This document shows, one piece after another, positions 36,822-45,063 of a DNA stretch of 64,000 bases; position 1 is the first letter of the stretch; each line of letters starts with the position of its first letter. Location of the stretch: positions 2,852,001-2,916,000 of the forward strand of contig NZ_CP116257.1 of the NCBI RefSeq assembly GCF_027947595.1, read 5' to 3'. Below the pieces are notes generated by a model. That model had not been told where the DNA came from and searched no databases. It saw only the letters and a list, made by a program, of their open reading frames with translations. The DNA is from Streptomyces lienomycini (lineage in GTDB: Bacteria > Actinomycetota > Actinomycetes > Streptomycetales > Streptomycetaceae). The position numbers were made by a program, and so were the translations under genes.

Positions 36822-37058
36822 TCATGGGCGCGGGCACCAGCTTCGCAGCAGCCGGAAGAACGCCTCCTCGTTACCTGCCAGCCCCGCGGCCTCCAGCGCA
36901 CGCTCCGCCTCGGCCAGCACGGAGGGCGGGACGACGGGAGGCCGGGCAGGACCGCCGGGATCCGACCCCGTGTCGAAGCCGGCCCGCACGGTCTGCAGGA
37001 GCCGCAGATAAGCCTGGACGGCGGTGCGTTCGTGGTCGGTCAGTACGGCGGTGGTCAT
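36822..37058 (-). CDS. small uncharacterised protein, 78 residues
   Basis: A short helical protein with no domain I recognise (MTTAVLTDHERTAVQAYLRL at the start, EEAFFRLLRSWCPRP at the end). A good GGGGAGAG ribosome-binding site precedes the ATG, and codon bias fits a Streptomyces gene, so it is probably real. It lies downstream of the XRE regulator on the same strand, 183 bp away, and may be cotranscribed. Confidence 0.6.
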   Translation of the reverse strand: MTTAVLTDHERTAVQAYLRLLQTVRAGFDTGSDPGGPARPPVVPPSVLAEAERALEAAGLAGNEEAFFRLLRSWCPRP

Positions 37059-37241
37059 CGGTCGGCTCTCCCCACAACGACGTCAGCGGTCACGCGCCCC
37101 GCACAGCGGCGGCACACTTCCACCTTGCCGTCCCCCACTGACAATCCCGCCCAGCCGCGCTCCGTGCCCCGTCCGGCCCGGCCCGATCGGGTCAGCGGCC
37201 GGACCGCCGCGCGGCCGGCGCGTCTCCTTCAGGACTCGGGT

Positions 37242-37895
37242 TCAGGACTCGGGCGGTTTGACGCTCTCCAGGAGCATGTCCAGCCATTCGGCGACCTTGT
37301 CGCGGTGCTTGTCGGTGGGCAGTTGAGCGGCCCGCCAGGCGATGCCCCGCACACCGTGGTCCTGCAACAGCCGCTCCAGCGGGTCGTCGTCGGCCGCCGC
37401 CTCCCGCTCCCGGTCGGCGAGTTGCTGGAGCAGTTCCTGCTCCGTCTGCTGGAGGGCGCCCGAGAGCGCCTCCGGGTCCTCGGCGGTGAGGAAACCGGCG
37501 TGCACCCGGAAGAAGCGCTGAATGGCGTCGCAGTGCTCCATGGTGGGGCGCCGGTCACCGTTGATGAGCGCGCCGGCCTGCTGCCGCGACATGCCGGCGC
37601 CGTCGGCGATCTCCTGCTGGGTGTACTTGCGCCCGTTCGCCTTCAACCGGGTGCGGCGCAGCAGGTCCAGACGCTGCACGAAACGGGCCTGCACATCGGG
37701 TTCCCCCGCGGGCCGGCCGCCGAGCAGGGCCCCGACGACGGACTCGGGGGCGCCGGAGGCGGCGGAGAGCCGGGCGACGTCGAAGACCTCGGTGTGGGGT
37801 ACGCCGAGGCGGTCCGCGAGTGCGGCGACCCGGGCGACGACCGCGGTCAGCGCGGTGGTCGGCATGGCACCCGGAACTTCGAAGCCACCCGTCAC
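37242..37895 (-). CDS. XRE-family (helix-turn-helix) regulator
   Basis: The protein of about 217 residues has a central Cro/C1-type helix-turn-helix (KYTQQEIADGAGMSRQQAGALINGDRRPTMEH) flanked by helical regions, with a glutamine/glutamate-rich C-terminal helix. This resembles the Streptomyces XRE regulators that carry extra N-terminal helices. Start choice: GTG 37895 has GGGAG 8 nt before it; GTG 37910 and ATG 37865 also keep the conserved part. It is divergent from a MmyB-like ligand-binding protein that lacks its own HTH, so the two could act as a split sensor and regulator (inference). Direct repeats CTCACAGGC lie just upstream. Confidence 0.82.
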   Translation of the reverse strand: MTGGFEVPGAMPTTALTAVVARVAALADRLGVPHTEVFDVARLSAASGAPESVVGALLGGRPAGEPDVQARFVQRLDLLRRTRLKANGRKYTQQEIADGAGMSRQQAGALINGDRRPTMEHCDAIQRFFRVHAGFLTAEDPEALSGALQQTEQELLQQLADREREAAADDDPLERLLQDHGVRGIAWRAAQLPTDKHRDKVAEWLDMLLESVKPPES

Positions 37896-37914
37896 CGACA
37901 GCTCTCCCACGTCT

Positions 37915-37943
37915 CTCACAGGCCTCACAGGCTTCTCACAAGC
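37915..37943. repeat. direct repeats upstream of the XRE gene
   Basis: CTCACAGGC occurs twice in tandem (37915-37923, 37924-37932), with a third variant CTCACAAGC at 37935-37943. The position in the leader of the XRE gene suggests an autoregulatory site; this is inference. Confidence 0.5.
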
Positions 37944-38051
37944 GGTTGCCGTGAACTTCCCGGAGAGTAGCCTGCCGCTCGAACTCACATCCAGGCATCG
38001 CCACAACTGTGGCCTATTTCAGCCGTCAACAGGCACGAAATGCCACGATAG

Positions 38052-38081
38052 TTGACACACCTCGCGTCGGGGCAGCAGGAT
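38052..38081 (+). promoter_or_regulatory. housekeeping-type promoter for the MmyB-like gene
   Basis: TTGACA (38052-38057), an 18-nt spacer and CAGGAT (38076-38081) form a near-consensus sigma-70 (HrdB-type) promoter about 45 nt before the ATG at 38129. Confidence 0.65.
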
Positions 38082-38128
38082 GCGGGACGCCGCGAGAAGG
38101 CCGCATAGGCAAGAGGGGTGACCTCCCG

Positions 38129-38788
38129 ATGGCATTTCAGGCAGGAGGGCAGCGGCCGGCGCCGCGGCCCGCCCCCGCGACCCCCGAGGCCCAGGCCTAC
38201 CTCCAGGACTACACGGCGCTCCTGGAAGCCGTCCCCTTCCCCTCCCTCGTCGTCGACCACCGCTGGGACGTGGTGCTGGCCAACGGCGCCTTCCGGACAC
38301 TCTTCCAGGGCGCCGGACCACACCCGACGGCCATGCCGGACGACAACTTCCTCCGGTTCGTCCTCTTCCACCCCGACGCCTCCGCGGTCCTCGGCGAGCA
38401 CGAGTCGAGCTGGTGCCTGCCCATGCTGGCGCACTTCGCCGCCGCCCTCGAGCGGTACGGCCACGATCCCGCCCTGCAGGCCGTCCGCCGGGACATCGCC
38501 CAGGATCCGATCATGGAGGCCGCCTACCGGCAGGGCCTGCCGCACTGGATCCGTGCCGTCGGCGCCCGGGCCGTCGAACACGACGGAGCCGTACGGCCGC
38601 TGCACCACCCCGACCCGCGCCGGGGCACCACCGAGTGCCGGGTCGTGATCGAAACGCCCAGAGTGCTGGAGGAGTTGGGCTACACCCGGCTCACGCTGGT
38701 CCTGCGGGAGCCGCGCCGCACCGCGCACCGCTCGCCGCGTGCCCGCCGCACTCCTTCCCACCTGCGCGTGGTCCCCGCCGCCGAGTGA
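38129..38788 (+). CDS. MmyB-like ligand-binding domain protein without DNA-binding domain
   Basis: The protein of about 219 residues is the PAS-like ligand domain found at the C-terminus of MmyB-type XRE regulators: YTALLEAVPFPSLVVDHRWDVVLAN, FRTLF, NFLRFVLFHPDA, then WRV-type strands and a final LTLVLREPR. In ordinary MmyB proteins an N-terminal HTH precedes this; here it is absent from the gene and from the sequence just upstream. An XRE regulator is encoded divergently next door. Fatty-acid-like or macrolide ligands are known or suggested for relatives. Start ATG 38129 has GAGGGG 11 nt before it, and a good promoter lies upstream. The tail is basic and disordered. Confidence 0.78.
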   Translation: MAFQAGGQRPAPRPAPATPEAQAYLQDYTALLEAVPFPSLVVDHRWDVVLANGAFRTLFQGAGPHPTAMPDDNFLRFVLFHPDASAVLGEHESSWCLPMLAHFAAALERYGHDPALQAVRRDIAQDPIMEAAYRQGLPHWIRAVGARAVEHDGAVRPLHHPDPRRGTTECRVVIETPRVLEELGYTRLTLVLREPRRTAHRSPRARRTPSHLRVVPAAE

Positions 38789-38883
38789 CCGGCGGCGCCG
38801 GCAGCCGCCCACCGGGGCCCGTGCCCGTTCACGGGACCGTTCACGAGACCGTCTCCGCACCGGTTCCGGGACTCTTCCCACGT

Positions 38884-38910
38884 TCAGTGGTGTGTGACAT
38901 AGTACTGATG
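38884..38910. promoter_or_regulatory. promoter and imperfect palindrome ahead of the hydroxyproline operon
   Basis: CATAGT (38898-38903) lies 6 nt before the GTG at 38910, fitting a leaderless promoter. A 25-bp imperfect palindrome (TCAGT at 38884-38888, ACTGA at 38904-38908, partial symmetry between) covers it. The operon's own GntR protein is the likely binder (inference). Confidence 0.45.
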
Positions 38911-40061
38911 TGATCGAGTCTCTGACCTGCGATGTCGTGGTGGTGGGGGCCGGGATGGTGGGCGCGGCCTGCGCGTTGTACGCCGCCCGCGAAGGGTTCG
39001 ACGTCCTCGTGCTGGACCGCGGCCACGTGGCCGGCGGCACCACCGGAGCGGGGGAGGGGAACCTCCTCGTCTCCGACAAGGAACCCGGCCCCGAACTGGA
39101 ACTCGCGCTGCTCTCCGCCCGCCTGTGGACCGCGCTCGCCGCGGAACTGGGCCGCGCCGTCGAGTACGAGCCCAAGGGCGGTGTCGTCGTCGCCGAGACC
39201 CCCGAGGCGCTGGCCGGCCTGGAGGCCTTCGCCGACGGCCAACGGGGTGCCGGAGTGGAGGCGGAGACCGTCCCCGCGGACCGGCTCCACGACCTCGAAC
39301 CCCACCTCGCCCCCGGCCTCGCGGGCGCCGTGCGCTACCCGCAGGACGCGCAGGTCATGCCCGCGCTGGCCGCCGCCCACCTGTTGCGCGCGTCCGGGGC
39401 CCGGCTGCGCACCGGCCGTACGGTGACCGGTGTGCTGCGCGACCCCGGCGGAGCCGTGCGCGGGGTGCGAACGGACCGCGGCGACGTGCACGCCCCGGCG
39501 GTCGTCAACGCCGCCGGACCGTGGGGCGGCGAACTGGCCGCCCTGGCCGGGGTGCGGCTTCCGGTGCTGCCCCGGCGCGGCTACGTCCTCGTCACCGAGC
39601 CGCTGCCGCCCCGTATCCGGCACAAGGTGTACGCCGCGGACTACGTCGCCGACGTCGCCAGCGACTCGGCGGCCCTGCAGACCTCCCCGGTCGTGGAGGG
39701 AACGGCCGCCGGACCGGTCCTCGTCGGGGCCAGCCGGGAGCGGGTCGGCTTCGACCGCTCGGTCTCCCTGCCCGCCCTGCGGGCCCTGGCCGCGGGCGCC
39801 ACCCGCCTGTTCCCGTTCCTCTCCGGGGTGCGGGCGCTGCGCACCTACGCCGGGTTCCGGCCGTATCTGCCCGACCACCTGCCGGCCATCGGCCCCGACC
39901 CCAGGGCCCCCGGGCTCTTCCACGCCTGCGGGCACGAGGGCGCCGGCATCGGCCTGTCCACCGGCACCGGACACCTGATCGCCCGGCTGCTGACCGGCGA
40001 GCGGCCCGCCCTCGACCTCGCCCCCTTCCGCCCCGACCGCTTCCCCGAGGAGGACCGGTGA
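38910..40061 (+). CDS. FAD-dependent amino-acid oxidoreductase, hydroxyproline dehydrogenase subunit
   Basis: The 383-residue DAO-family flavoprotein has an N-terminal dinucleotide motif VVVGAGMVGAACALYAA, the GGTTGAGEGNLL substrate-side loop, and the C-terminal FAD segment GLFHACGHEGAGIGLSTGTG. With the small 2Fe-2S and the FAD/Fe-S proteins that follow it matches the heteromeric D-hydroxyproline (or sarcosine/proline-type) dehydrogenases, and the downstream epimerase and DapA-like enzyme make cis-4-hydroxy-D-proline the probable substrate. The GTG start at 38910 follows a -10 element directly, so translation may be leaderless. The stop overlaps the next GTG. Confidence 0.88.
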   Translation: MIESLTCDVVVVGAGMVGAACALYAAREGFDVLVLDRGHVAGGTTGAGEGNLLVSDKEPGPELELALLSARLWTALAAELGRAVEYEPKGGVVVAETPEALAGLEAFADGQRGAGVEAETVPADRLHDLEPHLAPGLAGAVRYPQDAQVMPALAAAHLLRASGARLRTGRTVTGVLRDPGGAVRGVRTDRGDVHAPAVVNAAGPWGGELAALAGVRLPVLPRRGYVLVTEPLPPRIRHKVYAADYVADVASDSAALQTSPVVEGTAAGPVLVGASRERVGFDRSVSLPALRALAAGATRLFPFLSGVRALRTYAGFRPYLPDHLPAIGPDPRAPGLFHACGHEGAGIGLSTGTGHLIARLLTGERPALDLAPFRPDRFPEEDR

Positions 40062-40357
40062 ACCCACTGCGACTGGTACGCGCGAGGCCCGCGCCCGCCG
40101 TCACGGTCACCGTCGACGGCCGGCCCGTGGAGGCGCTGCCCGGCCGGACGGTCGCCGCCGTGCTGTGGGCGGCCGGCATCACCTCCTGGCGCACCACCCG
40201 GGGCAGCGGCAGCCCGCGCGGGGTGTTCTGCGGGATCGGCGTCTGCTTCGACTGCCTCGTCACGGTCAACGACCGCCCCGGCCAACGCGCCTGCCTGGTC
40301 CCCGTCCGACCGGGCGACGTGATCCGCACCCAGGAGGGGACCGGTCATGAGGACTGA
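40058..40357 (+). CDS. (2Fe-2S) ferredoxin-like subunit of hydroxyproline dehydrogenase
   Basis: A 99-residue protein with the plant-type [2Fe-2S] cysteine pattern C-x4-C-x2-C-x11-C (FCGIGVCFDCLVTVNDRPGQRAC). It corresponds to the N-terminal domain of sarcosine oxidase alpha or HcnA, encoded separately here as in other hydroxyproline clusters. It passes electrons between the two flavoprotein subunits. The start GTG overlaps the upstream stop (GTGA), and the last 11 nt overlap the next gene, indicating tight translational coupling. Confidence 0.88.
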   Translation: MNPLRLVRARPAPAVTVTVDGRPVEALPGRTVAAVLWAAGITSWRTTRGSGSPRGVFCGIGVCFDCLVTVNDRPGQRACLVPVRPGDVIRTQEGTGHED

Positions 40358-42257
40358 TCTGGCCGTCGTCGGGGCGGGCCCGGCCGGACTCGCGGCGGCG
40401 CTCGCGGCGGCCGCGCGCGGGGTGCGGGTCACGCTCGTGGACGCGGCGGACGGGCCCGGCGGGCAGTTCTACCGGCAGCCCGCCGCCGAACTGGGCGCCC
40501 GGCGCCCCCGCGCGCTCCACCACCAGTGGCACACCTGGGAGCGCCTGCGGGACGGCCTCGCCGCCGGTCACGTACAGGTCTTGACGGGCCATCACGTGTG
40601 GTTCGCCGAGACGACGGACGACGGGTTCACCGTGCACGCGCTGCTCGGACCGGCGCAGGACGAACCGGCGGCCGTGCACGCCCGCGCCGTGCTGCTCGCC
40701 ACCGGCGGCTACGAGCACGTCCTGCCCTTCCCCGGCTGGACGCTGCCCGGCGTCGTCACCGCCGGGGGCGCCCAGGCCATGCTCAAGGGCGGCCTGGTGG
40801 TGCCCGGACGGACCGCGGTCGTCGCCGGGACCGGCCCGCTGCTGCTGCCCGTGGCGACCGGACTCGCGGCCGCCGGGACACGCGTGTCCGCGCTCGTGGA
40901 GTCCGCCGACCCCAGGCAGGTCGCCCGCCACACCCGGGCCCTGGCCGGCAAGATGCCTGAGGGCGCCGGATACGCCGCCCGGCTCCTGCGCCACGGCGTC
41001 CGCACCCTCACCCGGCACACCGTCGTCCGCGCCCACGGCGACGACCGCCTCACCGGCGTCACCGTCGCCGCCCTCGACGCCGACGGCCGCGTCCGGCGCG
41101 GCACCGGGCGGTACCTGCCCTGCGACACCCTGGCCGTCGGCCACGGCATGCTCCCGCACACCGACCTCGCCGACGGCCTCGGCTGCCGCCTGGACGGGCC
41201 GACGGTGGCCGTCGACGCCGAGCAGCGCACGAGCGTCCCCGGCGTCTGGGCGGCCGGAGAGGCCACCGGCGTCGGCGGAGCCGCCCTCGCCCTCGCCGAG
41301 GGGCACATCGCCGGACGCTCGATCGCCGCCCGGCTGCGCGGCACCGAACCCGACCCGGACGACTGGGCACCGGCCGCGCGCTCCCGCCAGGCGCTGCGGA
41401 AGACCGCCGCCGCCCTCGCCACCGCCTTCGCCCCGCCCGCCCACTGGACCGAACAGGTCGACGACGACACCGTCGTCTGCCGCTGCGAGGAGGTCACCGC
41501 GGGCGCCGTCCGCGAGGCCGCCGGCAGCCTCGGCGCGGGCGACGTGCGCACCGTGAAGCTGCTGACCCGCGCCGGGATGGGCTGGTGCCAGGGCCGGATG
41601 TGCGCCACCGCCGTCGCCGGTCTGGCCGGCTGCGACCCCGTACCGTCCCGCCGCCCCCTCGCCCGCCCGGTACCGCTCGGCGTCCTCGCGGGCTCCCCGG
41701 CCGGGCAGCCGGAGTCCCCGGCCGAGCCGCTGGAGTCCCCGGTCGAGCCGCTGGAGTCCCCGGTCGACCGCCGCGAGCTCCCGGAGGACCGGCTGGAGTC
41801 CCTGGTGGACCGGCCGGAGCCTTCGACCGACCATCGCGAGTCCCTGGCTGGGCAGTTGGAGTCCCCGGTCGACCGCCGCGAGCTCCCGGCGGAGGACCGG
41901 CTGGAGTCCCCGGTCGACCGCCGCGAGCCCCCGGAGGACCGGCTGGAGTCCCCGGTGGAGCAGCCGGAGTCCTCGACCGGTCATCGCGGGCCCTCGGCCT
42001 ATCAGTTGGAGCTCTCGGCCGAGCCGCTGAAGCCCCCGGTCGACCGCCGGGCTCTCTCGGCCGACCAGCCGGAGCCTTCGGCCGGCCAGTCCCAGGCCCC
42101 GGCCGACCACCCCGAGCCCCCGACCGGGCAGCCGAAGCCCCCAGTCGGCCACCCCGAGCCCCCAGTCGGCCACCCCGAGCCCCCGATCGAGCAGCCGAAG
42201 CCCCCGGCCGGCCACCGCGAGCCCCCGGCCAACCACCCCGAGGAAGGACACTCATGA
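40347..42257 (+). CDS. NAD(P)/FAD oxidoreductase subunit with long repeat-derived tail
   Basis: Residues 1-430 form a pyridine-nucleotide-disulphide-type FAD protein (VVGAGPAGLAAALAAAARG at the N-terminus, LLATGGYEHVLPFPGW, GVWAAGEATGVGG) with a C-terminal BFD-like [2Fe-2S] module (CRCEEVTAGAVREAA ... GMGWCQGRMC). It is the alpha-like subunit of the hydroxyproline dehydrogenase. Residues about 450-636 are unusual: Pro/Glu/Ser-rich repeats of the type ESPVDRRELPEDRL, encoded by near-identical DNA units. Relatives end near residue 450. The repeat stretch is open in two plus-strand frames and on the minus strand, typical of repeat expansion. The stop overlaps the next ATG. Confidence 0.87.
   Translation: MRTDLAVVGAGPAGLAAALAAAARGVRVTLVDAADGPGGQFYRQPAAELGARRPRALHHQWHTWERLRDGLAAGHVQVLTGHHVWFAETTDDGFTVHALLGPAQDEPAAVHARAVLLATGGYEHVLPFPGWTLPGVVTAGGAQAMLKGGLVVPGRTAVVAGTGPLLLPVATGLAAAGTRVSALVESADPRQVARHTRALAGKMPEGAGYAARLLRHGVRTLTRHTVVRAHGDDRLTGVTVAALDADGRVRRGTGRYLPCDTLAVGHGMLPHTDLADGLGCRLDGPTVAVDAEQRTSVPGVWAAGEATGVGGAALALAEGHIAGRSIAARLRGTEPDPDDWAPAARSRQALRKTAAALATAFAPPAHWTEQVDDDTVVCRCEEVTAGAVREAAGSLGAGDVRTVKLLTRAGMGWCQGRMCATAVAGLAGCDPVPSRRPLARPVPLGVLAGSPAGQPESPAEPLESPVEPLESPVDRRELPEDRLESLVDRPEPSTDHRESLAGQLESPVDRRELPAEDRLESPVDRREPPEDRLESPVEQPESSTGHRGPSAYQLELSAEPLKPPVDRRALSADQPEPSAGQSQAPADHPEPPTGQPKPPVGHPEPPVGHPEPPIEQPKPPAGHREPPANHPEEGHS
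41686..42246 (+). repeat. expanded minisatellite encoding the C-terminal tail
   Basis: The unit starting GAGTCCCCGGTCGACCGCCG recurs at 41754, 41859 and 41904, within a larger field of 30-45 bp degenerate units rich in GAGCC and GAGTCC. Later units (42110-42190) repeat a CCACCCCGAGCCCCCAGTCGG pattern back to back. Confidence 0.8.
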
Positions 42258-43144
42258 CCGATCACCGCCCCTGGCGCGGCGTCCTCGTCGCCACCGCTCT
42301 CCCGCTGAGCGACGACCTGTCCGTCGACTACGACGCCTACGCCGAGCACTGCGCCTGGCTCGTCGCGAACGGCTGCGACGGCGTCGTCCCCAACGGCTCC
42401 CTCGGCGAGTACCAGGTGCTCACCCCCGAGGAGCGCACCCGCGTCGTCGAGACCGCCGTCGCCGCCGTCGGCGGGCAGCGGGTCATGCCCGGCGTCGCCG
42501 CCTACGGGTCGGCCGAGGCCCGCCGCTGGGCCGAGCAGGCGGGCGAGGCGGGCTGCGGCGCGGTGATGCTGCTGCCGCCCAACGCCTACCGCGCCGACGA
42601 ACGCTCCGTCCTCGCCCACTACGCCGAGGTCGCGAAGGCGGGCCTGCCGGTCGTCGCCTACAACAACCCCATCGACACCAAGGTCGACCTGGTCCCCGAA
42701 CTGCTCGCCCGGCTGCACGGCGAGGGCCACATCCAGGGCGTGAAGGAGTTCTCCGGCGACGTCCGCCGCGCCTACCGGATCATCGAACTCGCCCCCGAAC
42801 TGGACCTGTTGATCGGCGCCGACGACGTCCTGCTGGAGCTGGCGGTCGCGGGCGCGAAGGGCTGGGTGGCCGGCTACCCCAACGCGCTGCCCGCCGCCTG
42901 CGTCGAGCTGTACCGCGCGGCCGCCGCCGGGGACCTGGAGACGGCCGGGCCGCTGTACCGGCAGCTCCACCCGCTGCTGCGCTGGGACTCGAAGGTCGAG
43001 TTCGTGCAGGCCATCAAGTTGTCCATGGACCTCGCCGGACGGCCCGGCGGAGCCTGCCGCCCGCCGCGCGTACCGCTGCTGCCCGCCCAGGAGGCCGCCG
43101 TGCGCGCCGCCACCGAGAAGGCCCTCGCGGCCGGACTGGCGTAA
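42254..43144 (+). CDS. dihydrodipicolinate synthase-family enzyme, predicted pyrroline-hydroxycarboxylate deaminase
   Basis: A 296-residue class I aldolase-fold protein of the DapA/NAL family. The Schiff-base lysine is in GVKEFSGD, the catalytic tyrosine in VVAYNNP, and NGSLGEY replaces the usual GTTGE. In hydroxyproline clusters this enzyme deaminates 1-pyrroline-4-hydroxy-2-carboxylate to alpha-ketoglutarate semialdehyde. The ATG at 42254 overlaps the preceding stop and has GAGGAAGG upstream. The frame continues upstream through the repeats but is not coding there. The dehydrogenase that would finish the pathway to alpha-ketoglutarate is not in the window. Confidence 0.88.
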   Translation: MTDHRPWRGVLVATALPLSDDLSVDYDAYAEHCAWLVANGCDGVVPNGSLGEYQVLTPEERTRVVETAVAAVGGQRVMPGVAAYGSAEARRWAEQAGEAGCGAVMLLPPNAYRADERSVLAHYAEVAKAGLPVVAYNNPIDTKVDLVPELLARLHGEGHIQGVKEFSGDVRRAYRIIELAPELDLLIGADDVLLELAVAGAKGWVAGYPNALPAACVELYRAAAAGDLETAGPLYRQLHPLLRWDSKVEFVQAIKLSMDLAGRPGGACRPPRVPLLPAQEAAVRAATEKALAAGLA

Positions 43145-43157
43145 GGAGGACACCGCC

Positions 43158-44159
43158 GTGCGGAGCAAACTCGTCCTGCACGCCGTCGACTCGCACACCG
43201 AGGGCATGCCCACCCGCGTCGTCACCGGCGGGATCGGTACCATCCCCGGCGCGACCATGAACGAGCGGCGGCTGTACTTCCGCGAACACCGCGACCACGT
43301 CAAGCAACTGCTCATGAACGAGCCGCGCGGCCACGCCGCCATGAGCGGCGCGATCCTCCAGCCGCCGACCCGGCCCGACTGCGACTGGGGCGTCGTCTAC
43401 ATCGAGGTCTCCGGCTACCTCCCCATGTGCGGCCACGGCACGATCGGCGTCGCGACCGTCCTCGTGGAGACCGGCATGGTCGAGGTGGTCGAACCGGTCA
43501 CCACCATCCGCCTCGACACGCCCGCCGGAGTCGTCGTCGCCGAGGTGGCGGTGGAGGACGGCGCCGCCAGGGCGGTGACCCTGCGCAACGTGCCCTCCTT
43601 CGCCGTCGGCCTCGACCGCGAGGCCACCCTGCCCGACGGCCGGACGGTGACGTACGACCTCGCCTACGGCGGCAACTTCTACGCCGTGCTCCCGCTGGAG
43701 CGGCTCGGGCTGCCCTTCGACCGCTCCCGCAAGGACGACATCCTCGCGGCCGGACTCTCCCTGATGGCCGCCATCAACAAGGAGGACGAACCGGTCCACC
43801 CGGAGGACCCGTCCATCCACGGCTGCCACCACGTGCAGGTGACCGCGCCCGACGCCACCGCCCGCCACTCCCGGCACGCCATGGTCATCCACCCCGGCTG
43901 GTTCGACCGCTCGCCCTGCGGCACCGGCACCAGCGCCCGCATGGCCCAGCTGCACGCCCGGGGCGAACTCCCCCTCGACACCGAGTTCGTGAACGAGTCC
44001 TTCATCGGCACCCGGTTCACCGGGCGGCTGCTCGGCACGACGGAGGTCGCCGGCCGGCCCGCCGTCCTGCCCAGCTTCACCGGACGCGCCTGGATCACCG
44101 GCACCGCCCAGTACCTGCTGGACCCCGACGACCCCTTCCCCGCCGGGTTCGTCCTGTGA
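43158..44159 (+). CDS. 4-hydroxyproline 2-epimerase (proline racemase family)
   Basis: The 333-residue protein has the two catalytic cysteines of the racemase/epimerase class, Cys in YLPMCGHGTIG and Cys in RSPCGTGTSARMA, so it is an epimerase and not a dehydratase (which has Thr in the second place). It interconverts trans-4-hydroxy-L-proline and cis-4-hydroxy-D-proline, the first step of this operon. The GTG start has TAAGGAGGA upstream. Its stop overlaps the GntR start. Confidence 0.92.
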   Translation: MRSKLVLHAVDSHTEGMPTRVVTGGIGTIPGATMNERRLYFREHRDHVKQLLMNEPRGHAAMSGAILQPPTRPDCDWGVVYIEVSGYLPMCGHGTIGVATVLVETGMVEVVEPVTTIRLDTPAGVVVAEVAVEDGAARAVTLRNVPSFAVGLDREATLPDGRTVTYDLAYGGNFYAVLPLERLGLPFDRSRKDDILAAGLSLMAAINKEDEPVHPEDPSIHGCHHVQVTAPDATARHSRHAMVIHPGWFDRSPCGTGTSARMAQLHARGELPLDTEFVNESFIGTRFTGRLLGTTEVAGRPAVLPSFTGRAWITGTAQYLLDPDDPFPAGFVL

Positions 44160-44851
44160 CCGCCCCCGGCCCCCGCCTGCCCGCCCTGGGCGGACGCGGG
44201 CCCAGCCACCGGGAGCGGGTCGCCGAGGCGCTGCGCGCCGCCCTGATCGCGGGCGAACTGCGGCCCGGCGAGGTCCACTCGGCGCCCGGCCTCGCCGCCC
44301 GCTTCGGCGTCTCCGCGACCCCGGTCCGCGAGGCGATGCTCGACCTGGCCAAGGAGGGGCTGGTCGACACCGTGCCCAACAAGGGCTTCCGGGTCACCGC
44401 CGTCTCCGAACGGCAGCTCGACGAGTACACCCACATCAGGTCGCTCATCGAGATCCCGACCACCGCCGCACTGGCCACCACCGCCGGCGCCGTCGCCCTG
44501 GAGGCGCTGCGGCCCGTCGCGGAGGAGATCGTCACCTCCGCGGCCGCGGGCGACCTCATCGCGTACGTCGACGCCGACCTCCGCTTCCACCTCGGCCTGC
44601 TCGAACTCGCGGGCAACGCCCACCTCGTGGAGGTCGTACGGGACCTGCGCCGGCGCTCCCGGCTGTACGGGCTGACCGCGCTGGTGGAACAGGGGCGGCT
44701 CAAGGCGTCGGCGCGGGAACACCTGGAGATCCTCGACGCGCTGCTGAGCCGCGACGAGGAGGCCGTGCGCGCGGTGATGACCCGGCACCTGGGACACGTA
44801 CGCGGACTGTGGGCGGCCGGGGCCGGAGAGGAGGCGGGGCCCACGACGTGA
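44156..44851 (+). CDS. GntR-family (FCD) regulator of the hydroxyproline operon
   Basis: The 231-residue protein has an N-terminal winged helix (SHRERVAEALRAALIAGELRPGEV ... GVSATPVREAMLDLAKEGLV) and a C-terminal FCD ligand domain with the histidine/aspartate metal-binding pattern (DLRFHLGLLELAGN, EHLEILDAL). It is the last gene of the operon, starting with a GTG that overlaps the epimerase stop, and most likely represses the operon until hydroxyproline or an intermediate binds. The palindrome at 38884-38908 is a candidate operator. Confidence 0.9.
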   Translation: MTAPGPRLPALGGRGPSHRERVAEALRAALIAGELRPGEVHSAPGLAARFGVSATPVREAMLDLAKEGLVDTVPNKGFRVTAVSERQLDEYTHIRSLIEIPTTAALATTAGAVALEALRPVAEEIVTSAAAGDLIAYVDADLRFHLGLLELAGNAHLVEVVRDLRRRSRLYGLTALVEQGRLKASAREHLEILDALLSRDEEAVRAVMTRHLGHVRGLWAAGAGEEAGPTT

Positions 44852-45063
44852 GCGGCGGCGCACCCCTGCGCCGCGCCGAACCGGGCGGGCCGCGCCCGGC
44901 GGTGACCGGGCCTCCGCCCGGCGGGAATCCTCCCGTTCCGACTCCCTCCCACGCGAAGTTACCCGTGCGTTCCGCACGTCGGAGTGATGACAGCGGCAAC
45001 TGTGCGGGGCCGTACGCCGCGTGACAGCGTCGTCTCCGTCAGCGACCGTGGGAGGGAGAAGGC

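Noticed and set aside
41261..42246. CRISPR-like array
   Set aside because: The repeats have no regular spacers, are degenerate, and are in frame with a coding sequence.
40266..42251. Minus-strand frame with tandem Gly-Arg-Gly-Leu repeats opposite the hydroxyproline oxidase subunit
   Set aside because: The repeats come from the minisatellite in the sense gene; the rest is antisense to conserved FAD-binding sequence.
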